Counted from the first letter of the stretch, positions 48,234 to 61,048 are shown. The stretch: DNA of 64,000 nt from Rhizobium sp. R634 (GCF_002211305.1 NZ_LOKW01000026.1:248001-312000); one strand, 5' to 3'. Translations and numbers: made by a program. The notes: a model not told the origin generated them from the letters alone.

Positions 48234-48680
48234 ATGACGGCGACCGTGCGTCCGCTCGAACCTTCTGACCGCGCCGCCTGGGAGCCCTTATGGGCGGCCT
48301 ATCAGCGTTTCTATGAAGTGGTCATCCCCTCCGAGACGACGGACCTCACCTGGGGCCGCTTCCGCGATCCTGAAGAACCGATGCATGCGCTCGGCGCCTT
48401 CGACGACGACGGCCGCCTCGTCGGCATCGTGCATGCGATCTTTCACCGCTCCTGCTGGCTGCCGCAATGGACTTGTTACCTGCAGGATCTCTATGTCGCA
48501 GATAGCCAACGCGGGCTCGGCACCGGCGCCGCGCTGATCGAGGCCGTCGCGGATCTGGCCCGTGCAAACGGTGCGGGCAGGCTTTACTGGATGACCCATG
48601 AAAGCAATGCCACGGCACGGCGCCTCTACGACAAGATCGCCGAACGCTCGGGCTTTATCCAGTACCGCAAGGCGCTTTGA
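48234..48680 (+). CDS. GNAT N-acetyltransferase
   Basis: 148 residues. GNAT fold with acetyl-CoA loop SQRGLGTGAALIEAV and the C-terminal Asn/Tyr region (MTHESNATARRLYDKI). Acceptor unknown. GGAG lies 8 bases before the ATG at 48234. Sits between the icd terminator and a GST gene. Confidence 0.87.
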   Translation: MTATVRPLEPSDRAAWEPLWAAYQRFYEVVIPSETTDLTWGRFRDPEEPMHALGAFDDDGRLVGIVHAIFHRSCWLPQWTCYLQDLYVADSQRGLGTGAALIEAVADLARANGAGRLYWMTHESNATARRLYDKIAERSGFIQYRKAL

Positions 48681-48768
48681 CGTCGGGGACTTGCACAAAG
48701 ACTGCGCCGCGCTATTGATTCCGGGCGACGGCAAGGCCCGGGAATAACGGGAACACGAGGAGGATGTC

Positions 48769-49395
48769 ATGACCGAAGAACTGGTATTCTATACGAACCC
48801 GATGTCGCGCGGCCGCATCGCGCGCTGGATGCTGGAAGAGATCGGTCAGCCCTATCGCACCGAACTTCTGACCTTCGGCGAAACCATGAAGGCGCCGGAA
48901 TATCTCAGGATCAATCCGATGGGCAAGGTGCCGGCGATCCGTCACGGCAACACGATCGTCACCGAATGCGCGGCGATCTGTGCTTATCTCGCCGAGACCT
49001 TCCCGGAAAAGGCGCTGGCCCCGAAGCCGGAAGAACGCGCTGCCTATTACCGCTGGATGTTCTTTGCCGCCGGCCCGCTGGAATCGGCGGTGACGATGAA
49101 GGCGCTCGGCTTTGAAATTCCTGCGGAACGCCTGCGCATGGCCGGCTGCGGCGGTTTTGGCGATGTCATGAACACGCTCGAGATGGCCGTCTCCGGCTCG
49201 ACATATGTGACCGGCGAACGCTTCACTGCCGCGGACGTCTATGTCGGCGCCCATATCGGCTGGGGCCTCGGCTTCGGCAGCATCGAAAAACGCCAGGCCT
49301 TCATCGATTACTTCGGCCGCATCAGCGAACGCGAGGCCTACAAACGCGCCAATGCGCTGGATGATGAGGCCGGCAAAACGATGCAGGCGGCCTGA
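48769..49395 (+). CDS. Glutathione S-transferase family protein
   Basis: 208 residues. N-terminal thioredoxin-like domain (NPMSRGRIARWMLEEIGQPY, GKVPAIRHG with the cis-Pro, ECAAICAYLAE) and a helical C-terminal domain (TAADVYVGAHIGWGLGFG). Ser in NPMSRGR is the likely catalytic residue. Substrate unknown. Strong GAGGAGG upstream of the ATG. Confidence 0.92.
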   Translation: MTEELVFYTNPMSRGRIARWMLEEIGQPYRTELLTFGETMKAPEYLRINPMGKVPAIRHGNTIVTECAAICAYLAETFPEKALAPKPEERAAYYRWMFFAAGPLESAVTMKALGFEIPAERLRMAGCGGFGDVMNTLEMAVSGSTYVTGERFTAADVYVGAHIGWGLGFGSIEKRQAFIDYFGRISEREAYKRANALDDEAGKTMQAA

Positions 49396-49479
49396 GCGCA
49401 TCAGATGTAGCGATTACAGCGCCGCATATCTTTTGGGATGCGAAAAGGCGCTGCAACCCTTCGAAGCTCTGCCGCGCTC

Positions 49480-50331
49480 TCAGGCGAGCGGCATGTGAAT
49501 ATCCGTCATCAGCTCGGTCGGCGGCACGTCGCGCGGGTTGTTGAGATACTCCTCGAACATGACGCTGTCCTTCAGCTGCCGCCCTGATTTGGGCAACCAT
49601 TCCGCATAAAGCCACTGATAGGCTTTGTGCATATCGGCATAGGGACCCTTGTGCCGAAGTACGGCATATTCGCCGCCCTCGATCGTGCGCCGTTCGAAGG
49701 GCGGCTCGGCGGAAACCCCGGAGCCGCCTGTCACGCAGGCGATCGAGCGCAGCTGTTCGGCCGGCACGATGTCGGGATCGTCGAGATAAACGCCGATCAT
49801 TCGCATGTCGGGCCTGGCGAGGCCACGCGCATAAAGCGTGCCGAACAATGTCTCGAAGGCTTTGCCGATCTGCATGTAGGAGCCGGTATGGGCAACGCCG
49901 ATCAGTTCGGTCGGCGCGATCTCACGTATGGTAACGTCGAACATGGCTTTAGTCTTTCCGTTGGGTGAGGGTTGGAACGCAGTGTGGCTTCCCTCTTTCC
50001 GGTAGCGGGCCGGCGGCATGCCGTAGACCGACTTGAAGATGCGATTGAAGGATTGGAGATTGGGATAGCCCGATCGCTTTGCAATCTCGCTGACGGCAAG
50101 TTCGGTGCCGACCAGGTCGCCCGCCGCGCGATGCAGCCTCAGCCGCTTGACGGTCGCCGCCAGCGTTTCGCCATAGATCGCCCGGTAGATCCTGTGCCAG
50201 TGATAGCTCGACATGCAGGCGATGTCGGCCAGACGCTCCATATCCAGTTCCTCGTCGAGGTGGTCGTGAATATAGGCCGAAACCCGTCTCAGACGGTTTT
50301 CATAAAGCGCCCATGCCGTTTCGCCATTCAT
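49480..50331 (-). CDS. AraC-type regulator with GyrI-like effector domain
   Basis: 283 residues. An N-terminal AraC double helix-turn-helix (~1-105; YHWHRIYRAIYGET and FNRIFKSVYGMPPARYRK) is followed by a C-terminal GyrI-like small-molecule-binding domain (~125-283). The Rob/SoxS-like layout suggests response to a toxic compound. ATG 50331 has GAGG 6 bases upstream; ATG 50343 and a start at 50385 are in frame. Confidence 0.9.
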   Translation of the reverse strand: MNGETAWALYENRLRRVSAYIHDHLDEELDMERLADIACMSSYHWHRIYRAIYGETLAATVKRLRLHRAAGDLVGTELAVSEIAKRSGYPNLQSFNRIFKSVYGMPPARYRKEGSHTAFQPSPNGKTKAMFDVTIREIAPTELIGVAHTGSYMQIGKAFETLFGTLYARGLARPDMRMIGVYLDDPDIVPAEQLRSIACVTGGSGVSAEPPFERRTIEGGEYAVLRHKGPYADMHKAYQWLYAEWLPKSGRQLKDSVMFEEYLNNPRDVPPTELMTDIHMPLA

Positions 50332-50463
50332 ATCGAACCTCATGCAAATCGATCGGCTGGAGAGAACCATATCTCGATTTGACAAATCCTGCTGAGTTGC
50401 TGGCTCCGGATCCCAACGCTACACGGTAGAAGAGACGTCGCTACATGCCGACTACGCCACCTC

Positions 50464-50610
50464 ACCTCCCTCATTCCTGTGCTCGTCACAGGAATCCAGC
50501 CACGGCGCGTCCGCGCCGTGAATGAATCAACACTTCAAGGGAAAGAGTCTATCGCGCCCAAGGACTTGGGCGCACTGGATTCCTGTGACAAGCACAGGAA
50601 TGAGGGAGGT
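50464..50610. repeat. Three-hairpin intergenic repeat, copy 2 (intact)
   Basis: 147 bp. The first 36 bases (50464-50499) pair with the last 36 (50575-50610) with one mismatch; the outer 20 bases are perfect. Inside lie two more hairpins: CACGGCGCG-TC-CGCGCCGTG and GCGCCCAAG-GA-CTTGGGCGC. The element would fold as a long stem with two side arms. It occupies most of the 355-base gap between the AraC gene and alaS. Confidence 0.88.
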
Positions 50611-50686
50611 TTGGGGAACGTCCAGCAACAAGTTAAGGCGGAAGCCGAACTCACGCCTTTTCGAAACTCAGAAATAAACCGTCAGC

Positions 50687-53341
<2,655 letters not shown>

Positions 53342-53431
53342 TCTATGCCCTTCGATGCTGCCCGAGGCAGGTAAATACAAATCCATCGGCTTTTAACGTT
53401 CACCTCCGCCACTGTCCAGCCGACAAACAGA

Positions 53432-53465
53432 ACCGGCCGCATTCTGATCAGAGAATGCGGCCGGT
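53432..53465 (-). terminator. Terminator-like hairpin after recA
   Basis: ACCGGCCGCATTCT pairs perfectly over 14 bases with AGAATGCGGCCGGT around a 6-base loop. On the minus strand it is followed by TCTGTTTG, a weak T tract. It lies 42 bases beyond the recA stop. Confidence 0.7.
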
Positions 53466-53506
53466 GTGAACTTCAGGCGGACTGACGGAAAAGCTCCGCG
53501 CGGAAA

Positions 53507-54595
<1,089 letters not shown>

Positions 54596-54642
54596 CCGAT
54601 CCACCTTTAGGTTATTGAAGCCGCTCAAGCAATGTCGAGTTT

Positions 54643-54657
54643 GTACCCTATTTGTTC
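54643..54657 (-). promoter_or_regulatory. Candidate LexA (SOS) box, proximal, upstream of recA
   Basis: Read on the plus strand: GTAC-N7-GTTC, one mismatch from the alphaproteobacterial LexA box GTTC-N7-GTTC. It lies 48 bases before the recA start codon. Confidence 0.6.
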
Positions 54658-54710
54658 CACTCCCGCAATAGGCGATCAAACAGTTGAAAGAAAAAGGTAA
54701 AACGGTTCGT

Positions 54711-54725
54711 GTTCTATATTTGTTT
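54711..54725 (-). promoter_or_regulatory. Candidate LexA (SOS) box, distal, upstream of recA
   Basis: GTTC-N7-GTTT on the plus strand, one mismatch from GTTC-N7-GTTC. Both boxes share an AACAAATA core when read on the minus strand. It is also 100 bases ahead of psuK on the other strand. Confidence 0.45.
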
Positions 54726-54824
54726 TATCGATGCAAAGCAAAGGCTTAAGCCACCTGAACCAGCTTTGGCGGAAGCGTGTATCGGCCGCCGATTCGCTCG
54801 TCCGGCGTCGGGAGAGCCGCGCAG

Positions 54825-55769
54825 ATGAAGAAAAAGATTCTCGTTCTCGGCGGTGCTCATATCGACCGGCGCGGCCGTATTTCTGGTGACACCGCACCGG
54901 GCGCCAGCAATCCCGGCACGTGGTTCGAGGAGCCTGGCGGTGGCGGTTTCAATGCGGCGCGCAATCTTGCAAGGCTCGGTTTTCAAGTGACGATGATCTC
55001 GCCGCGCGGCGGCGACGCCATTGGCGAGATGGTGAGCGAAGCCGCCGATTACGCCGGCATCGACGACCGGCCCTTCGTCTTTCTCGACCGCAAGACGCCA
55101 AGCTACACGGCGATCATCGAGAAGGATGGCAATCTCGTCATCGCCCTTGCCGATATGGATCTCTACCGCTTCTTTGTGCCGCGACGCCTTTCGATCCGCT
55201 GGGTGCGAGATGCCTTCGCCGCCCATGATTTGATCCTTTTCGATGCCAATCTGCCGGAAGAGACGGTCGCGGCCATCGTCGCAAAGGCGCATTCGCTCGC
55301 GAAGCCTGTCGCCGCGATCGCCATTTCGCCGGCCAAGGTCGTGAAGCTGCGGTCCTGCGTCGGGGATATCGACTATCTATTCCTGAACGAGGCGGAAGCA
55401 GCGGTCCTTGCCGGCAGGCAGCCGGAGGACGCGGAAGACTGGCCGCCGCTCCTGAACGAGATCGGCGTAAGGAACGCCGTCATCACCCGTGGCCGGCGGG
55501 AACTCGTGGCGCTTGGCCCGGGCCGCGCCGTGACGCTTCAGCCGCCGGTCGCCGAGACCGTCGCCGATGTCACCGGCGCCGGCGATTCCCTCGCCGCCGG
55601 CACGCTCGCCGCCTTGATATCAGGCCTGCCGCTCGAGGAAGCCATCCGCCACGGCACCGCAGCGGCGGTGCTGACCGTCCAGTCGCGGCACGCGGTCAAC
55701 GAAAATCTGACGCCGGACCTGCTGAATGAGGCGCTTGCTCTTGTTCCCAAGGTCAGAATTCTGCATTGA
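54825..55769 (+). CDS. psuK: PfkB-family kinase, probable pseudouridine kinase
   Basis: 314 residues. Phosphorylates pseudouridine at 5' (ATP-dependent). PfkB features: GGGGFNAARNLARLG near the N-terminus and DVTGAGDSLAAG with the catalytic Asp near the C-terminus. Adjacency to psuG supports pseudouridine over ribose or fructose. GGGAGAG lies about 9 bases before ATG 54825. Divergent from recA. Confidence 0.88.
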   Translation: MKKKILVLGGAHIDRRGRISGDTAPGASNPGTWFEEPGGGGFNAARNLARLGFQVTMISPRGGDAIGEMVSEAADYAGIDDRPFVFLDRKTPSYTAIIEKDGNLVIALADMDLYRFFVPRRLSIRWVRDAFAAHDLILFDANLPEETVAAIVAKAHSLAKPVAAIAISPAKVVKLRSCVGDIDYLFLNEAEAAVLAGRQPEDAEDWPPLLNEIGVRNAVITRGRRELVALGPGRAVTLQPPVAETVADVTGAGDSLAAGTLAALISGLPLEEAIRHGTAAAVLTVQSRHAVNENLTPDLLNEALALVPKVRILH

Positions 55770-55787
55770 AGCGGCCAAACAAAATAG

Positions 55788-55840
55788 CTTGAGCACGATG
55801 CGGCCCGAAAACCGCCAGCACTTTTCGGCATCATGCTCTA
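55788..55840 (-). repeat. Rhizobial palindromic repeat, CCGAAAA/TTTTCGG type (inverted copy)
   Basis: On the minus strand it begins TAGAGCATGATGCCGAAAAG and continues to TTTTCGG and GTGCTC. Matches the copy at 24956 with few changes. It sits in the psuK-psuG gap, so it may form an mRNA hairpin in the operon; it is too close to psuG (20 bases) to be a full terminator without cost. Confidence 0.75.
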
Positions 55841-55859
55841 TCGATCACAGGACAAGATC

Positions 55860-56786
55860 ATGACCAAGCCCATCTCCCCTCTTCTGCCGATCGCCTATTC
55901 GAAGGAAGTCGCCAGCGCCAAGCAGCGCGGCGCCCCGATTGTGGCGCTGGAATCGACGATCATCACCCACGGCATGCCCTATCCCGGCAATATCGAGATG
56001 GCCCGCAGCGTCGAGACGATCATCCGTGAACAGGGCGCCGTGCCGGCAACCATCGCCGTCATCCATGGCACGCTGCATATCGGTCTAGAGTCCGCCGAAC
56101 TGGAGCAGCTTGCCAAGGCGACGGAGGTGATGAAGGTGTCGCGCGCCGATCTCGCCTTCGCGATCGCCGAGCGGCGAACCGGCGCCACCACCGTTGCGGC
56201 GACGATGATCGCGGCCTCCCGCGCCGGCATCCGTGTCTTTGCGACCGGCGGCATCGGCGGCGTGCATCGCGGCGCCGAGCAAAGCTTCGATATCTCCGCC
56301 GATCTCGAGGAACTGGCGCGAACCGGCGTCATCGTCGTCTGCGCCGGCGCCAAGGCGATCCTCGACATTCCGAAGACGCTGGAAGTGCTGGAAACCCGCG
56401 GTGTGCCCGTCGTCACCTATGAGAGCGAGGAATTCCCCGCCTTTTGGTCGCGTTCCTCGGGTCTTCGCAGCCCGCTGTCGTTGAACAGCCCGGCCGCAAT
56501 CGCCAATTTCCAGACGACGCGTGAACAGCTCGGCATCGACGGCGGCATGCTGATCGCCAATCCGGTACCCGAAGCCGATGAGATCCCGCGCGAGGAGATG
56601 GAGATCTATATCGAACGCGCACTCGATAGCGCCGAGCGTGACGAAATCACCGGCAAGGCGGTGACGCCCTATCTGCTTTCGACGATCTTCGACCTGACGG
56701 ACGGCCAGAGCCTGAAGACGAATATCGCGCTTGTGGAGAATAATGCACGGCTGGCGGCGGAGATTGCCGTGGCGTTGGGTGAGTAA
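55860..56786 (+). CDS. psuG: Pseudouridine-5'-phosphate glycosidase
   Basis: 308 residues. Splits pseudouridine 5'-phosphate to uracil and ribose 5-phosphate. Catalytic features are in place: VALESTIITHG (Glu), TGGIGGVHRGAEQSFDIS (metal/phosphate), and CAGAKAILD with the Schiff-base Lys. The start at 55860 has AGGA upstream; an in-frame ATG at 55833 falls inside a repeat and adds nine unconserved residues. Confidence 0.95.
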   Translation: MTKPISPLLPIAYSKEVASAKQRGAPIVALESTIITHGMPYPGNIEMARSVETIIREQGAVPATIAVIHGTLHIGLESAELEQLAKATEVMKVSRADLAFAIAERRTGATTVAATMIAASRAGIRVFATGGIGGVHRGAEQSFDISADLEELARTGVIVVCAGAKAILDIPKTLEVLETRGVPVVTYESEEFPAFWSRSSGLRSPLSLNSPAAIANFQTTREQLGIDGGMLIANPVPEADEIPREEMEIYIERALDSAERDEITGKAVTPYLLSTIFDLTDGQSLKTNIALVENNARLAAEIAVALGE

Positions 56787-56835
56787 TTTTTGAGAGGCAG
56801 GCAGGTCCCGCCCTGGCTTTAGCGGATTGCCGTGG

Positions 56836-57017
56836 GTCACCCCCCTCTGCCCTGCCGGGCATCTCCCCCACAAGTGGGGAGATCGACAAGAGGCGTGCCC
56901 CTCCCGCCTCTCTACTGTTTCGCCGGATTGCAACGCTTGTTGCTGGGGAACGCCGGTGCGCCCAGCCAATCTCCCCACCTGTGGGGGAGATGTCCGGCAG
57001 GACAGAGGGGGGTGCCA
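56836..57017. repeat. Large palindromic repeat with two mirrored arms
   Basis: The left arm (56836-56883: CACCCCCCTCTGCCCTGCCG then ATCTCCCCCAC..GTGGGGAGAT) and the right arm (56967-57017) are reverse complements with a few mismatches, separated by about 84 bp. Each arm also contains its own small stem. This resembles a repeat abundant between rhizobial genes. It lies between convergent psuG and cckA. Confidence 0.8.
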
Positions 57018-57056
57018 CGTCGAACGCCCTATCCGGAAACCACGAAGCCGTAACCG

Positions 57057-59657
57057 CTAGCTATCCAGCGTCTCCTTGACCACCACAGCCAGTTGCTTCA
57101 GCGAGAACGGCTTCGGCAGGAAGCCGAATTTCGCGTCCGGCGGCAGGTTGCGGGCAAAGGCGTCCTCGGCATAGCCGGAGACGAAGATGAATTTCAGGTC
57201 GGGATAGTTCTTGCGCAGCTCGCGCAACAGCGTCGGGCCGTCCATTTCAGGCATGACGACGTCGGAAACGACGATGTCGACCTTTCCGTCGAGCTCTTCC
57301 ATGATGCTCAGCGCCTCGACGCCAGAGCCTGCCTCGTGCACGGTATAGCCGCGTGTTTCCAGCATGCGTTTACCGCCGCGGCGCACCGCTTCCTCATCCT
57401 CGACGAGAAGCACGACGGCCGAGCCGGTCAGGTCCTCGGGCTGCTGTGGCGATGCGGGCGGCGGCACTTCTGTCCCGGCAATGGCGCCGTCGATCGCGCC
57501 CGCCTCTGCCGCAACCGCCGGCTCCGGAATGTGGCGCGGCAGGAAGACTCGGAAGGTGGTGCCCTTGCCGACTTCGGACTCCGGCTGGATGTATCCGCCC
57601 GACTGCTTGACGATGCCGTAGACCATGGCGAGGCCGAGACCGGTGCCCTTGCCGACATCCTTGGTGGTGAAGAAAGGCTCGAAGATCTTGTCCATGATCT
57701 CTGGCGCGATGCCGGTGCCGTTATCGGCAACCTCGACCAGCACCATGTCCTCGGCCGGCATATAGGAATAGTTGAAGGCGGCGACGTCGGCGGCCGTCAA
57801 ATTGCGGGTGCGCAGCGTCAGCGTGCCGCCATCGGGCATGGCGTCGCGCGCATTGACGCAAAGATTGATCAGCACCTGCTCGAATTGCGAGAGATCCGTT
57901 TTGACGGGCCAGAGATCGCGGCCATATTGGACGTCGAGCTTGACGTTGGTGCCGGAAAGCAGCCGATCGACCAGCATGCGCAGGTCGCCGACGACATCGG
58001 TCAGGTTCAGCACCGAGGGCCGCATCGTCTGTTTGCGCGAGAAGGCGAGCAACTGGCGCACCAGCACCGCGGCGCGGTTGGCGTTGCGCTTGATCTCCAT
58101 CAGGTCGGCAAAGCTCGCGTCGGAGGGCCGCGCCTGCAGCAGCAGATGGTCGGAGGAAAGCAGGATCGCCGTCAGCACGTTGTTGAAGTCGTGCGCGATA
58201 CCGCCGGCGAGCGTTCCCACAGCATTCATCTTCTGCGTCTGCGCCATCTGCGCTTCCAGCGCCTTCTGCTCGGTCACCTCCACGGCATAGACGATCGCCG
58301 CCTCCTCGGGCGCCTCATCGCTCTGGTCGATGACGGCGTTGACATAGAAGCGGAAGTAGCGCGCTTCGTCGGTCGGCGTGCGGGTATCGAGTGGCGTGAT
58401 ATCGCCCTGCCGGTCTTTCGCCGCCGCCAGCGCCTCGGCGAGCGTCGGCCGGTCGCTTTCCTGCACGATGGTTTCGAGCCGCGGCTTCTTTTCGAGATCG
58501 TCGCGCGAGACGACGCCGGAAAACAGCTTCAGGAACGGCGCATTGGTGCGCAGGATGCGCCCTTCGCCATCGACCGAAGCGATCGCCATCGGCGTATTGT
58601 TGAAGAAGCGGGTGAAGCGCATGGCGGCGGCCGAGGCCGAGTGGCCGCTTTCGTCGCCCCTTTCGCGCGCCAGCACGATCGTCCGGCTTTCACCCGGCGC
58701 GCCGTCGCGCATCGAAGTGACGCTGTGGATGATCTGCACCGGCAGGCTCTGGCCGTTCGTCTTGCGCAGATCGAGATCGAGCGTCACGGTCTTCTTCAGG
58801 CCGGGTTCGGCCTGCACGGACTGGATCAGCGCCAGCCCCTCGCCCGCCACGACATCGCCGATCGTCATCGAGCCGGGTATGAACTTGGTGAGGTCGAGGC
58901 CCAGCCATTCTGCGAGCGTCGCATTCAGATAGAAGATCTCGCCCTTCCTGCCGGCCGAGAAGAAGCCCGCCGGCGCATGGTCGAGATAATCGATCGCGTT
59001 CTGCAGTTCCTTGAAGAAGCGCTCCTGGTCGTCGCGTTCGGCGGTGATGTCGGTGATCTGCCAGATCTGCAGCGGCTTGCCGCCGTTATCCTCCGGCTCC
59101 AGCAGCCGAGCCTTCAGCCGGTACCAATGCGCGCCGGAGCTGTTGCTGCCGGGTCCGACGGCGCGCAGCAGGCGGAATTCCTCGCGGCCCTCCTTGCCTT
59201 CGCGCAGCCCATTGACCAGCCGGTACAGTGCCTCGTTGGATTCGCGATGGCGCGAGAGCAGCGTTTCCAGCGTCTGCACCTCGGTCGCCTTGCGGGCGCC
59301 GGTCAGCGCGCCATAGGCGGCGTTGGCATAGATGATCCGGCCCTTGTCGTCGGTGATCAGCGTGCCGTCGGGATGGCTGTTGAGAAAGGCCCGCGCGAGA
59401 CTGTCGGACTGGCGCTGCGGCATCACCTCGATAAAGCCGATGACCGAGGATACCAGGAAGAAGATGCCGACCATGGCGAGCACGCCGAGACCGCCGAGCA
59501 CGATCTCATTGTCGAGCGAGTGCTTGAAAACGACGAAAGCGCCGGCAGCCGCAATCAGCACGATCGCCAGGAAAAGAATGCGCAAAACCGTGCCAGAACG
59601 CCCCCCACGATCCACAAGCGGTGCGTTATAGTCGTCGGCCTGACGCGGTTTCGTCAT
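57057..59657 (-). CDS. cckA: Hybrid sensor histidine kinase CckA
   Basis: 866 residues. Two membrane helices (~25-44, ~52-75), PAS regions (~90-205, ~220-330, ~345-460), HisKA with His489 in GGIAHDFNNVLTAI, HATPase_c (NARDAMPDGG, ADNGTGI, GTGLGLAMVYG), and a receiver with Asp799 in SDVVMPEMDGP. In alphaproteobacteria CckA sends phosphate through ChpT to CtrA and CpdR to drive the cell cycle; in rhizobia it is expected to be essential. ChpT and CtrA are not in the window. Confidence 0.95.
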   Translation of the reverse strand: MTKPRQADDYNAPLVDRGGRSGTVLRILFLAIVLIAAAGAFVVFKHSLDNEIVLGGLGVLAMVGIFFLVSSVIGFIEVMPQRQSDSLARAFLNSHPDGTLITDDKGRIIYANAAYGALTGARKATEVQTLETLLSRHRESNEALYRLVNGLREGKEGREEFRLLRAVGPGSNSSGAHWYRLKARLLEPEDNGGKPLQIWQITDITAERDDQERFFKELQNAIDYLDHAPAGFFSAGRKGEIFYLNATLAEWLGLDLTKFIPGSMTIGDVVAGEGLALIQSVQAEPGLKKTVTLDLDLRKTNGQSLPVQIIHSVTSMRDGAPGESRTIVLARERGDESGHSASAAAMRFTRFFNNTPMAIASVDGEGRILRTNAPFLKLFSGVVSRDDLEKKPRLETIVQESDRPTLAEALAAAKDRQGDITPLDTRTPTDEARYFRFYVNAVIDQSDEAPEEAAIVYAVEVTEQKALEAQMAQTQKMNAVGTLAGGIAHDFNNVLTAILLSSDHLLLQARPSDASFADLMEIKRNANRAAVLVRQLLAFSRKQTMRPSVLNLTDVVGDLRMLVDRLLSGTNVKLDVQYGRDLWPVKTDLSQFEQVLINLCVNARDAMPDGGTLTLRTRNLTAADVAAFNYSYMPAEDMVLVEVADNGTGIAPEIMDKIFEPFFTTKDVGKGTGLGLAMVYGIVKQSGGYIQPESEVGKGTTFRVFLPRHIPEPAVAAEAGAIDGAIAGTEVPPPASPQQPEDLTGSAVVLLVEDEEAVRRGGKRMLETRGYTVHEAGSGVEALSIMEELDGKVDIVVSDVVMPEMDGPTLLRELRKNYPDLKFIFVSGYAEDAFARNLPPDAKFGFLPKPFSLKQLAVVVKETLDS

Positions 59658-59969
59658 CTATTCCTCACATAAACCCTTCCAGCTTAGTCCGTAGCACGAA
59701 GACGAAGCAGGAATCAGGCACTCTTTTCTTCTTAGCAATTTGCCACGCCGGCAAAAACAGCGGTAGCTGGCAAGACTGCTTGAATTCACAGGCAAGAGCG
59801 CCATCTGCCCCGAAAGCTAGCCGCAGCCGCCTTGCCCGCGAAGCCAGCAGCCCCCGAACCGGCACAACACGAAATTGCGTTCGCGCGTGACTGGACAGGA
59901 CCTTGTACCCTTGCCTAAGGAACGGAAAAGTCGTCAATATGTGCCCGACGTAAAATGGAGTGAGTGACT
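59658..59969. other. Intergenic region between cckA and the FliO-like gene
   Basis: A divergent 312-base gap. Open frames on both strands (59665-59937 minus, 59621-59890 plus) lack ribosome sites and known motifs. No repeat or clear promoter is visible. I see nothing else to report. Confidence 0.5.
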
Positions 59970-61007
59970 ATGTTCGATGATGTTGTCGGAGCTTACGGCA
60001 GCCGTTTCCTGCTTGCCGCCGGTGGCGTCGGTCTGGCGCTTCTCCTGCTCATCATTGCGCTCTGGCTGCTCCGCAATCGCGCCCCCTCGCCCTTCGTGCG
60101 CGGCGGCCGCAACCGTCAGCCGCGTCTGCAGGTGCTGGATGCAGCTGCCGTTGATGCCCGCCGCCGGCTGGTGCTGGTCCGCCGCGACGACGTCGAGCAC
60201 CTGATCATGATCGGCGGCCCGACCGATATCGTCATCGAAAGCCGCATCCTCACGGAGACGGCCGAGCCGGCGGAAAACCCCTATCGGCCGCAGCCGGCGG
60301 AGGAACGTCCGATATCGGTCGCGCGGCCGGAAACGCCGCCCGTCGTTCCCACCCGGCCGCCGGTGGCAGCCCGCCCGGAGCCGGTGGCCGAACCTTCCTT
60401 CTCGGCGCCCGCTTCGCCGGAACCGCGTTCGCGCCCTGAACCGCCTGTCCAGCCGGCCGCGCCGCCGCCGGTGGCCACCAGTCCGCTTCCGGCAGAGCAG
60501 GCAACACCTCCTCTGGCCGCCGAACGCGATATTCCGCTGCGCGCCGCCCCCCCTCAGCCGCGCCCGCCGGAACGTCCGGCCGCTCCCATTGCCGCCGCGC
60601 AGCCCGCGCCCTTCCGCGATACCGCCAGCGCCGCCGAGATCCTCGATGCGGCCCGCCAGCGTGTGCTGCCGCAGCAGCGAATCGAACCGGAAGTTTCCGC
60701 CCCGCCGATCCAGAGCATGCCGGCCGCCGCACGCACAGCGACGCCCGAGGATGATGCCGCAGCGCAATCGGCAGCAGCGATTCGGCGCGATTTCCAGCGC
60801 GTGCTGGAGGAGGAAATGTCGAACAATCTGACGGCCGAACGCATCGTGCCTGCCCCGGCAAACCAGGCCCCTCGCCAAGCCCAGCCGCAGCCCGCCAACT
60901 TGCCGCGCCGCGATCCCGAACTCGCCCCCATCACCGGCGCCGACACCGAGCTGCAGAAGGAAGTCGCCCGCATCTTCGGCGAGATGAGCGTCAATCGCGA
61001 CAAGTGA
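59970..61007 (+). CDS. FliO-like membrane protein
   Basis: 345 residues. One N-terminal membrane helix (~15-38), then a short FliO-like domain (~55-95: RLQVLDAAAVDARRRLVLV and HLIMIGGPTDIVIE), then a long Pro/Ala/Arg-rich disordered stretch and a short helical C-terminus. The conserved part fits FliO-related proteins of flagellar export, but no other flagellar gene is near, so a flagellar role is unproven. ATG 59970 has GGAG 9 bases upstream; GTG 59964 is too close. Confidence 0.65.
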   Translation: MFDDVVGAYGSRFLLAAGGVGLALLLLIIALWLLRNRAPSPFVRGGRNRQPRLQVLDAAAVDARRRLVLVRRDDVEHLIMIGGPTDIVIESRILTETAEPAENPYRPQPAEERPISVARPETPPVVPTRPPVAARPEPVAEPSFSAPASPEPRSRPEPPVQPAAPPPVATSPLPAEQATPPLAAERDIPLRAAPPQPRPPERPAAPIAAAQPAPFRDTASAAEILDAARQRVLPQQRIEPEVSAPPIQSMPAAARTATPEDDAAAQSAAAIRRDFQRVLEEEMSNNLTAERIVPAPANQAPRQAQPQPANLPRRDPELAPITGADTELQKEVARIFGEMSVNRDK

Positions 61008-61027
61008 GGGAAGCGTAGCGCTTCCCT
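61008..61027 (+). terminator. Short hairpin just after the FliO-like gene
   Basis: GGGAAGCG pairs with CGCTTCCC around a 3-base loop. There is no T-run; it is probably an RNA stem at the transcript end. Confidence 0.35.
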
Positions 61028-61048
61028 GCCTTCATCACAAAGTTGCAT

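Noticed and set aside
57093..59672. 859-residue open frame antisense to cckA
   Set aside because: Shadow of cckA; Arg/Asp/Gln-rich composition typical of antisense frames in GC-rich genomes, no domain.
59665..59937. 90-residue minus-strand frame in the cckA upstream gap
   Set aside because: No ribosome site, no motif, overlapped by an equally open frame on the plus strand.
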